Below are positions 36,801-45,009 of a stretch of DNA of 64,000 nucleotides, piece by piece (position 1 is the first letter of the stretch; the number at the start of each line of letters is the position of its first letter). A program made the translations under genes and the position numbers. A model generated the notes under the pieces. It saw only the letters and a list, made by a program, of their open reading frames with translations, made no database searches and had not been told where the DNA came from. Origin of the DNA: Tubiluchus corallicola (lineage: Eukaryota; Priapulida; Priapulimorpha; Priapulimorphida; Tubiluchidae); NCBI GenBank assembly GCA_030141605.1, contig JAQGDQ010000426.1, forward strand, positions 102,001-166,000, in the 5' to 3' direction.

Positions 36801-37298
36801 TTTTAATTTAAACCATGTTTTTTTTCCATTAATTAGTTGTTTTTTTTTGCTTTGTGAATTTATAGTTAAACATGTCTGTGAAGTATGAAGTTTGTGGACA
36901 CAGCTTTGTTTTGCCTTATTTGATCTGCGTAGTTGGTTCTATTAGACTCGCCTATCAGCCAAAACTCATTCAGGCTCATTTTGTTTCTTGTAGACTAGAG
37001 GATTTCTGATTTCAAATTGTCCACGTGTGAATAGAAATCAGTTTATGCATTCACTGTGTGAAGCTGGCTTTAGCTGGTTAGACACCACCACAGATTTCAC
37101 CAACTGCTGATTTCAGTTTTGGCAAACATGTCTATTCATCGTCTTTCGTTTTCAGGCACCATGGGCGAACACACCGAGACAAAGGGAGGTCTGGTAGACG
37201 TGTCAAACAAGCGTCGTCTTGGTCTGACAGAGTACGATGCAGTCAAGGCTATGTATGACGGCATCAAAGCCCTGATCGCACTCGAAGAGAAGAAGTAA
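14694..37298 (+). CDS. AK: Arginine kinase (ATP:guanido phosphotransferase), complete, 7 exons
   Basis: Reversibly transfers phosphate from ATP to arginine, buffering cytosolic ATP in invertebrate cells. Exons: 14694-14850, 22677-22781, 29763-29926, 32686-32834, 33491-33656, 36223-36409 and 37156-37298. All introns are GT-AG, phases agree throughout, and the 1071 bases give 356 residues plus stop, the normal length for a single-domain enzyme. Residues 1-90 form the N-terminal all-alpha domain with the guanidino-specificity loop DSNVGVY (58-64). The catalytic domain carries the phosphate-binding arginines in STRVRVGRS (R123, R125), NEEDHLR (223-228; E224 substrate contact, R228), the reactive cysteine in [10 protein letters not shown] (C272), R281, R309, and the flexible-loop GEHTE (E314), followed by [10 protein letters not shown]. 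Two oddities: the specificity loop has Asn where the horseshoe-crab enzyme has Gly64, and residue 312 is Met where many enzymes have Arg. Known catalytic residues are intact, so it should be active. Confidence 0.97.
18392..18800 (+). repeat. Tandem duplication, two copies of about 180-220 bp
   Basis: 18392-18571 and 18577-18800 share blocks such as GGCATTATGCGAAGAGTAAG, GGGCTGGAATGCACCTGCTC and GGAACTATTATCACCCA. The second copy has small insertions. Confidence 0.85.
19045..19432 (+). repeat. Minisatellite of about 25-bp units
   Basis: About 15 copies of a unit combining GTTATGTGTGACC with GTTGTTGTTGTA. Variants include GTGAGACC, GTGCGACC and GTGTAACC. Confidence 0.9.
20325..20955 (+). repeat. 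Dispersed repeat family A, copy 2
   Basis: Same orientation as copy 1 at 1015-1500, with an additional block of about 150 bp around 20540-20720. It includes TGACGTCA at 20486-20493. The 71-codon frame at 20741-20956 has no recognisable product. Confidence 0.7.
21785..21920 (+). repeat. (GT)n microsatellite
   Basis: About 70 bp of uninterrupted GT followed by GTGC and GCGT variants. Frames across it (poly-VC and poly-TH) are artefacts. Confidence 0.97.
22677..22781 (+). CDS. AK: Arginine kinase exon 2
   Basis: Acceptor ATTATAG, donor G|GTACGT. Encodes [18 protein letters not shown] and [12 protein letters not shown], the substrate-specificity loop and the link toward the catalytic domain. 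Both ends split a Gly codon. Confidence 0.96.
24600..25030. repeat. Dispersed repeat family C, copy 1
   Basis: Diverged relative of 45090-45660 in the same orientation. Both contain AATGCGC, TAGTGTTCGTTTA, ATGACGTCAGA-CAAT, CGTGTAGCCCT, AAACG-TTTTTCC/TTTTCT and GGGAA/GGAAAA-ACG blocks in the same order. Non-coding, class unknown. Confidence 0.6.
25588..25989 (+). pseudogene. LINE (non-LTR retrotransposon) ORF2 C-terminal fragment
   Basis: A 133-residue open frame beginning [20 protein letters not shown] and continuing with R[11 protein letters not shown] and [20 protein letters not shown]. The pattern WN-x-LP-x-x-IR, then a cysteine-histidine motif C-x-CG-x-x-x-E-x-x-x-H-x-L-x-x-CP, is the usual end of many non-LTR retrotransposon polymerases. 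The reverse transcriptase domain upstream is missing, so this is a 5'-truncated insertion. Confidence 0.75.
26523..26890 (-). pseudogene. Reverse transcriptase fragment (non-LTR retrotransposon)
   Basis: On the minus strand, reading leftwards: a GVRQG-x-VLSP motif near 26880-26850, then [11 protein letters not shown] with the YADD polymerase site, and [12 protein letters not shown] followed by KSKCIIF. These are consecutive motifs of a LINE reverse transcriptase palm. A stop or frame break lies between the first block and YADD, and nothing intact lies on either side, so it is a dead fragment. Confidence 0.7.
27000..27433 (+). mobile_element. LINE 3' tail, copy 1
   Basis: About 430 bp that recurs, with high similarity and in the same orientation, at 51918-52346. 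It ends in ATAAATAAATTGAAATTGAA, an AT-rich tail of the type found at the 3' end of non-LTR retrotransposons. Just before the end sits a stem-loop (27273-27312, GGATAGC pairing with GCTATCC). Confidence 0.7.
28700..28992 (+). mobile_element. Probable retroelement 3' end with ATTG tail
   Basis: C/T-rich tract followed by GGAGTGAAATAAATTTATTG and then a short (ATTG)n run. A polyadenylation-like AATAAA with a simple repeat tail resembles a LINE 3' end. No coding part is recognised. Confidence 0.4.
29763..29926 (+). CDS. AK: Arginine kinase exon 3
   Basis: Acceptor ATTTTAG, donor GAT|GTAAGT. Encodes residues 88-142, including [20 protein letters not shown] with the two phosphate-binding arginines. 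Confidence 0.97.
29927..32685 (+). other. Arginine kinase intron 3
   Basis: AT-rich intron with a tandem repeat at 31315-31770. Otherwise nothing recognised. Confidence 0.6.
31315..31770. repeat. Minisatellite of about 115-bp units
   Basis: Roughly four copies of a unit with GGTTGCACCAACTTTGGTG, CGCTTTCATTATTATATT and GAAAACTGGGAACTTTACAG. The first copies are slightly diverged. Open frames on the minus strand are repeat artefacts. Confidence 0.9.
32686..32834 (+). CDS. AK: Arginine kinase exon 4
   Basis: Acceptor CGTTATAG, donor AG|GTATTG. Encodes [26 protein letters not shown] and [12 protein letters not shown], residues 143-192 (last codon split). Confidence 0.97.
33491..33656 (+). CDS. 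AK: Arginine kinase exon 5
   Basis: Acceptor TTTTCAG, donor AAT|GTGAGT. Encodes [28 protein letters not shown] (E224, R228) and [13 protein letters not shown] content is higher than in the flanking introns. Confidence 0.98.
33804..34522. mobile_element. hAT-type MITE with 8-bp target duplication
   Basis: A 703-bp non-coding element (33812-34514) starting CAGGGATGTTACCGAAA and ending with its inverse. It is flanked by the identical octamer ATTTGCAT on both sides (33804-33811 and 34515-34522). CAGGG-type ends with an 8-bp duplication define the hAT superfamily. It sits in arginine kinase intron 5 and has no transposase. Confidence 0.88.
35118..35135 (+). other. Candidate 18-base microexon in arginine kinase intron 5
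   Basis: An 18-base segment preceded by a long pyrimidine tract ending CCGAAG and followed immediately by a perfect GTAAGT donor. It is phase 0 at both ends and would add six residues, IVHGAD, between N247 and G248 without shifting the frame. The standard enzyme does not need it. It could be a cassette microexon or chance. Confidence 0.3.
35241..35600 (-). pseudogene. LINE ORF2 C-terminal fragment, deleted
   Basis: Minus-strand relative of 51341-51796. It contains [22 protein letters not shown], the [12 protein letters not shown] block, then after a deletion [21 protein letters not shown] and [19 protein letters not shown]-(K/R)-x-RW-like motif near the end is usual for a class of non-LTR retrotransposon polymerases. 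About 80 residues present in the other copy are missing. Confidence 0.75.
36223..36409 (+). CDS. AK: Arginine kinase exon 6
   Basis: Acceptor TAACAG, donor G|GTACAT. Encodes [19 protein letters not shown] with the reactive cysteine C272 and R281, then ASVHIKLPK and DLQVR (R309). Confidence 0.98.
36540..36750 (+). repeat. Telomere-like interstitial repeat
   Basis: Within arginine kinase intron 6, units alternate CCCTAACCCTAACCCC-like segments with CATTCCTCATCCTAA. CCCTAA is the animal telomere hexamer in the complementary orientation, here incorporated in a minisatellite of about 35 bp rather than a pure telomeric tract. Confidence 0.85.
37156..37298 (+). CDS. AK: Arginine kinase exon 7 (terminal)
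   Basis: Acceptor GTTTTCAG. Encodes [20 protein letters not shown] and ends ALIALEEKK followed by TAA at 37296-37298. Confidence 0.98.
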
Positions 37299-37730
37299 AC
37301 GAACCCCGTGTTCAACGAACGTTTTTTGTTGCTTTTTACTCCCCGTACAATAATGGCGTCCAGAAATAATTGGCAAAAAACTAATTGCGTTGATAATTTT
37401 CTGTGAGCAAACCATACATAGTTTCAGACTCTAGTACTGACGTTTCTTAATGGTTTTAGTGCAATAATTTATTGTTTTTCTCTTTTATTCTCTGCATTAT
37501 TGTGGAAATTCGAAAACGCACAATTTCGAGCAGCAAATTAAATTTTAGCAAGAACATTCATTTTATACTATGCAATTATGGTTAAGATTCTCAGTTGTAT
37601 TGTGATTATTAGGAGGGAAATCATCTGTATTCTATTGTTACTCTTTTACCAATATAAGTTATCATTAATCCGTACTCCGGATGTGTTAGTGTGTATATAA
37701 GTCAATAAAATACATGACAGAGTGGAAGAT
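37299..37730 (+). other. Arginine kinase 3' UTR with polyadenylation signal
   Basis: AT-rich untranslated region. AATAAA at 37704-37709 is the first canonical signal downstream of the stop, about 400 bases away, so cleavage is expected near 37725. Confidence 0.75.
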
Positions 37731-40700
37731 ACTTGTTTTCAGTGTTTCCACTGAAACCTACATAATTGTATTAAAATCCTCATACTGGACAATTAATGCT
37801 AAGGTAAAGAATCTATTAGACAATATGCCTACATGTATTTCCCTAATTTGACAGTATTGTTCTAACATTACATGTATTACAGGTGTAACACCTTGACACA
37901 GCTGCTAAAATGATTGACAATTGCAGTACAACATATTAAACACTAGCAACTGAGTTTTTTCTACATTTGTAAATTGCTACTTGTCGCATGCCAAAACAAA
38001 TTAGTAAATTTCAATTTTGAATTTCTTTGAGTTCTGAAGCGATGTAAAGCATTGGTTTCAAAAAGCATTGCTACAAGTGAACTTCTGTTAAAATAATTTG
38101 GTGCTTTTTGAATGCAATGTTTTTCGCTGATAATTAAACTAGAATTACAAAATATGTAATTCTGATCCGTGTGATTCTGACCGTGAAAACGTGCTATTTA
38201 AGAAAAATAAATTGGAAACAGAAAACAGAACAGAGACCCCAAACGACAATTTTCGCACTTTCTGCTTTTCCCATAATTACCAAGGTGGAGACTAATTAGC
38301 ATAATGTTCGTTTTAAACATGCATATCAGAGATTGATACTTTTTACAAGCAAATAATTAGTTACTTTCTAAGCTGACACTCAGCACTACACGACAGTGCC
38401 TGCTCAATGTGCAATCTTTGTGGTAAGACGGCAATTTAGATTTAGCACATTCCGTTATCACTCGTCTATACAGTAGTCAGTCTTAGCCCAAAATACTGCT
38501 GGTAGTGCGCTAACATCAATGCTTTTATGATAAAGCATGCTAATAAATTTGCATTAAGGAACTAAAACTGCATGCCCACTTGAATAACTGTAATTTGGCA
38601 ATATAATGTGCGCAGAAGAGTGAGGTATTCCGCTAACACAGAAATAGAAAACCTGCAGCACATGTTTATCGGTGCATAACACCGTGCTGCCATCTGGAGA
38701 ACGATTTATAGAACAAAGAGCAAAAATACGTTTTCACGAACAGACAAACTTCATCTGATTATAATCAGTTACTCATTTAAAAAAATAAATTGGGGGAATG
38801 TGTCCTCATTTAGACCCAACGTTCAAGCGTTTTACAAACTGACAAAAGTTTGACGACAGACGAGTTGAAGGAAATGTTTTATTTTCCCAACACAGATGGT
38901 GTACCCCCCACCCCCCAGAAAAAAATTCATCCCAAAACTGTAAAAATATGGAAATTAACAGGTGACAAGAGCCAAGAAAAGAAAAAAAAAATTGATGGAG
39001 TTGCAAATCGTCTCTTCTGTTTTACCACTTAAAGGCGGTCTACTTAGGCCTGCGTACATGTTAACGTCAGCTGTAACGGAACGTTATTGACGCTATATTA
39101 ACGTAATGTAATGTTATGATTTCTTGTAACCAGAAACTGAGTTTCGGGAAATTCTAATTAGCAATATAGTCCGAAAATTAAACGAGTTTGATGTGAATAA
39201 TTATGTATTCTTTCTCGGTCTGTCTGTGGTACTAACGGTATGAAGTTTAATTCACAGACCTATGGAACATTTGAAGAGCAAAATATGGTGCAGGTTACTG
39301 TATTTAGGGTTTTTTTTCATTACGACCGCCACTTTGATAATTTTCAAAATGTCGGAAAACAACATTACATTGCTCCAACATAAAGCGATACTAGACAACC
39401 ATGGATGCGATTTATTTCATTTTACGGCAGCAAAGGGTTTTCAGACACCAATATCCAACTTTTTTTACAAACAATATCAAGACTTAGTCTCTATTGATAT
39501 TTTGACAACTGAGATAAATTTTAAAAAAGGAATTTAAAACATATGCCACTCCAACTAATTAGAGACGGATATTGAAACGCCTTCTCACAGTAAGACTCAA
39601 AACAAACACTAAAGTAGACGAGTTCAAAAGACTTTAGGGCTAATCCTGTTAAAAGGAATTGCAAATCCCCGTTGGCTAAGATCGCCAGGTAGACACACAA
39701 TCCATTAACGTCACTTTATGCTGTTGACAGGGACTAAAAAAAATTATTTCGACAAAAAGCTAAACTCGTGTTAGAAAAGATGTGGAAAGTCCAGTTACGT
39801 AGAACTTAAATATGATTTTGTTGGGAAAAACTGATTTGGGAACGCTTTTAAATATTAAAAGGGGAGTACAGCAAATTTTAATACCTTTCATCACTTTTCA
39901 TACGTTTCAACTCACTGCAAGCAAAGAGAAACGGTTGACTATTATAGTGAATGAGTATGCGATCACATTATAACTTGCAAATTTTAATTCGTCTGTAATC
40001 TAATCTGTAATCTTTGCACGTGCATTAGCCAAGTATCCAACAAATAAACTATACCACATAATTATAACTGTAACTAATATAATAATGGCTGAGGAAAGAT
40101 AAGCATTTTATAAATTAGCGGTTATTGTACACTATGACACGCCTGCAAACAACACCGATCAACAAGGCCTGCTTATAAAAATTATCTTAGTTTTGACTTT
40201 ATTAAAAATTGTCTTCTCAAACGAGACATGGCAGTGGCGTCTGGCTAAAAATTATGAAGTATTGTCTTCTCAAACGAGGCATGGTAGTGGTGTCTGGCTA
40301 AAAATTATGAAGTCCCATCTTCTAAATAAAGCCGCAGAGGCTGGTGCAATGTACATCCTCGCATCTTCCGCTGCCCAACTCAGCAGAAGACAACCTAACA
40401 AATGCTTGTATCAGTTGTACGTTTGTTAGCGGCTCTCTTACTAGGTCAGAAACGCCTATAGAAGAAAATAGAATTCTTATACAGTTGAAAAGTTGAAGCA
40501 ACTGTTGCAGTCGCAGCTTACAATGATATTAGAGACAAAAGATGCGATCATACATCAAGTAGTAAGTGAGAAATTTGATCGCTTATAAATAATATAAATA
40601 AACTTGTGTTTTGCACACTATCAGTTTTTCTTTCATCATAACTATACAGTTTGGGTTTTATAGAGGGCTAACCGAAGCGTTCACGCTACGGCGTGAAACA

Positions 40701-41422
40701 CTGTAAATTATGCGATTGATATTCAATGCAAGATTTCAAAGTATCGTTTTCTAATTGTATGCCATCTTGTCATTTAAAATTTAGTTCTTACAGGTCAGAG
40801 TTTTATTTTTGCGACGGCCACTTTGACAGTTTATAAAATAGACAAACTTGGACAGGACTTATTTCATTTTAGAACTACGTACGTTTTGCAGCAAATGGTT
40901 TTCAGACACTAATATCCAGATTTTTTAACAACAACATTTAGTTTTTATTGATATTTCGACAAACGACTTAAACTTTAAAAGAGGAATTAAAACATATGCC
41001 ACTCCAACTAATTGCACCCTTTGCAAAATGTTGTGTCACCGTCAACGCCATACGTGAATCAAAGAGGACATATGCCCTCTCAAACAAGTTGCAGTCACCA
41101 TTTTGCTACGAAGACAAGTCTGGCGTTTTACTTTGGAATCTCTTTGTAAAGAAATCTTGGTTTTCAGTACACTTAAGATAAAACTTAACGAAAAGTGAAA
41201 CCTAAATGGAGTACACAAAAATTCTGCAAACAATGATCAGACAGAGAGGCTCGTACTTTTAAATTTTTTTGTATGAAGTTGTTCTCAATTAAGGCACTTA
41301 ATTCAGAGTGTGATGTAAAAAACATCTTAGCATCTTGCCCATGTGAATTTAAAGAAAAGATATACAACAACGCAACTAATGCTTACAATTGTTAATGTTT
41401 TAACACCTTCATTTTATCTATT
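37731..41422. other. Intergenic region between convergent genes
   Basis: Arginine kinase (plus) and the TSP3-repeat gene (minus) end toward each other here. It contains a direct repeat (39310-39560 and 40798-41012) and a short tandem duplication (about 40205-40310). No gene recognised. Confidence 0.6.
39310..41012 (+). repeat. Direct repeat pair (family D)
   Basis: 39310-39560 and 40798-41012 share CGCCACTTTGATA-like, GGTTTTCAGACAC-AATATCCA, TATTGATATTTTGACAA-like and AAAACATATGCCACTCCAAC blocks in the same order, separated by 1.2 kb of unrelated sequence. Non-coding. The coordinates span both copies. Confidence 0.7.
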
Positions 41423-44400
41423 TCACTTCGTTAAGCTGTCTTTTAATTTTGACAAAGTTTTTTGAATGTGGTCAAGTACGCCATCGCCATCGGCGTCTAA
41501 GTCATATCTGTCCGGTATACCATCTCCATCTTTATCCTGTTTGTGATCAGGTACACCGTCACCATCATGGTCATCATCTAAATGGTCCGGAATGCCATCC
41601 TTGTCCAAATCTTCATGCACATCTAAAATGCCATCATTGTCGTCATCATGATCATGAATATCTAGGATGCCATCACCATCTGTATCGCGATGAGCATCGG
41701 TTTTGCCATCACCATCTGCGTCCAAATCCCACCTATCTGGAATGCCATCTTTGTCTTTATCTTGTAAATGATCTAGTATGCCATCACCATCATGGTCTTT
41801 GTCAAGACTATCAGGTATTCCATCCTTGTCAGTGTCCTGGTGAACATCGAGAATACCGTCACCATCAGCATCTGCATCCCATCTATCTGGTATCCCATCT
41901 TTATCGGCATCTTGATGCATGTCCAAAATGCCGTCACCATCATAGTCACTGTCCAAATGATCTGGTATACCGTCGCCGTCAGTATCTTCTGCCTTATCTG
42001 GCTGGCCATCTCCATCATGGTCAAAATCATCATGTGTATCAATTATTCCATCTCCATCATGATCATGGTCCCATCGATCAGGAATGTTATCTCCATCAGC
42101 GTCTTTCAGAAAGTCTAGAATTCCATCACCATCATGATCAGCATCCAATGAGTCTGGAATACCATCAGAATCTTTATCTTGCAGTCTATCCAGTATTCCA
42201 TCTCCATCAGCATCTATATCCCAGCGGTCTGGGATTCCATCACGATCACTGTCCTTTAATCTGTCGGGTATGCCGTCACCATCATAATCTTCATCAACAT
42301 TGTCTGGTATTCCATCACTGTCATGATCTTCCAAATGATCAGGTATGCCATCGTTATCATCATCAGTATCTACACAATCCGGAATTCCGTCTTGATCAAA
42401 ATCTAATTTGTGATCATCACAGTATTTATCTCCATCACTATCATGGTCCCACCTATCTGGAATGCCATCATTGTCACGATCCTCATCTTTGTCTAATATG
42501 CCATTTCCATCTGCATCTGCATCTAAACTACTGATGATTCCATCATTATCGCGGTCTTGTATAGAATCAAGTATATAATCCCCATCTTTGTCAATATCCC
42601 ACCTGTCTGGAATGTTATCTCCATCTAAATCTTCTAACTTGTCTAAAATTCCATCACCATCATAATCAGGATCCATATAGTCTGGAATTTTGTCGCCATC
42701 TCTATCTGTTAATCTGTCCTGTTTTCCATCTTGGTTTGCATCATTGTCCCATCTATCAGGTATACCATCATTATCACCATCCTCATTATTGTCGGGAATG
42801 CCATCATTGTCAAAATCTGAATCTTTGTAATCAGGAATGGAATCATCATCTGTGTCCCAATCTTTGTCAGGTATACCATCACCATCTGCATCTCTATCCC
42901 ATCGATCAGGAATGTCATCTCCATCCATGTCCTCATCTTTATCTGGAATACCATTTCCATTAGCATCTTGATCTATACTATTAGGAATGCCATCCTGATC
43001 ATCATCTTGAAGGTAATCAGGAATTCCATCATTATCAGCATCTATATCCCATCGATCAGGAATACCATCTTTATCTAAGTCTTCAAGTAAATCTAAAATT
43101 CCGTTTCCATCCATATCTGGGTCATATTTATCTGGTATGCCATCTCTATCTGCATCTTCTGTATTATCAAGTTTGTTATCTCCATCATAATCACGGTCAC
43201 GTTTATCAGGAACACCATCATTGTCCATGTCATATTCATTATCAGGAACTCCATCGCCATTAACATCAATGTCCCATCGATCGGGAATTCCATCTTTATC
43301 TTTGTCTTCAAGTTTGTCAAGGATACCATTTCCATCAAAGTCGGCATCAAGCTTATCTGGAATACCATCCTTATCTAAATCCTGCAGATAATCTGGGATG
43401 CCATCCCCATCAGCATCTCTATCATATCTGTCAGGAATTCCGTCCCCATCACTATCTTCATTGAAGTCAATGATACCATCACCATCTGAATCGGAATCTT
43501 TGTAATCAGGTATACCATCTCGATCTCTGTCATGAAGTAAATCTTTCTTTCCATCACCATCTGCATCAGAATCCCATCTGTCTGGTATACCATCATTGTC
43601 TTTATCTTCTTGCCAATCAATAATTTTGTTGCCATCGTAGTCACTGTCCCACAAGTCTGGAATGCCATCATGGTCTGTATCTTCTATTAGATCAATAACA
43701 CCATCTCCATCAGCATCAGCATCGAGGCTATCAGGAATCCCATCACTATCCATGTCCTTGATTGTATCAGGAATTCCCTTTCCTGATGGGTCTACGTCCC
43801 AACGATCTGGTATGTTATCTTTGTCAGCATCCTCGTATTTGTCTATTTTTCCATTATTATCATAGTTAGCATCCATCCAGTCAGGTACACCATCTTCGTC
43901 AAAGTCCTGAAATTTGTCGAGAATATTGTCGTTATTTGCATCAATATCCCATCTATCAGGAATTTTGTCGTCATCAAAATCTAGTTGGCTATCAATAATT
44001 CCATCACCATCATAATCTGGATCAAGGTAGTCAGGAATACCATCTTTATCGAGGTCTTCAGCAGTATCTGGAATACCATCATTGTCATCATCAGGATCTT
44101 TACAGTCTGGTATACCATCTTTATCTGTATCTACATGACTGCAGTCATTAGTATCATGGTCCCAGCGATCTGGGATTCCATCTTTGTCGGAATCTTCTAA
44201 ATAATCTAGTATACCATTACCATCATAGTCAGGATCTAAGCTATCTGGTATGCCATCATTGTCTTTATCTTGTTTTCTGTCCATAATGCCATCACCGTCT
44301 GCATCCATGTCCCAACGATCAGGTGTTCCATCACCATCAGAATCTTTGTGTATATCTAATATACCATCTCCATCAAAGTCAGCATCTAAATGATCTGGAA

Positions 44401-45009
44401 TTGAGTCTTTATCTAGATCTTCTTTTCTGTCTGGTATTCCGTCACCATCTGAGTCATGATTTTCAGGCAAATCCCATATGCCATCTGCATTGTAGTCGTG
44501 ATCCCATCTGTCTGGAATTCCATCTTTGTCTTGATCTTCTAGATGATCAGCAATACCATCCCCATCAAAATCTGGATCAATTCTATCCGGAATTCCATCT
44601 TTATCATAATCTTGTTTCCAGTCATCAATGCCATCACCATCTGCATCATGGTCCCACCTGTCTGGAATTCCATCTCCGTCTGCATCTTCTAAATGATCAG
44701 GAATACCATTGCCATCATAGTCTGAATCAAGATGATCTGGAATACCGTCATTATCAGTGTCTTCTAGTCTATCAGGTATGCCATCACCATCAAGGTCGGA
44801 ATCGTGGTGTAAATCAAGTACTCCATCACCATCATGATCTAAATCCCATCGGTCAGGAATGCCATCATTGTCAGCATCCTCCTTATAATCGGGAATACCA
44901 TCACCATCGATATCATGATCGTGGATATCTAAAATACCATCTTTGTCTATATCATGATGCTTTTTATCTTCTACGTCATTGTAAGAGTATTGTGATGCAT
45001 CATTCAGTT
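41423..45009 (-). CDS. TSP3-repeat protein exon 2 (repeat array)
   Basis: A single 3587-base exon carrying the whole array and the stop codon. Unlike the ASPH array, units differ from each other at the DNA level by many substitutions while the D, G, I and P positions are kept, so the repeats look old and under selection. Confidence 0.9.
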
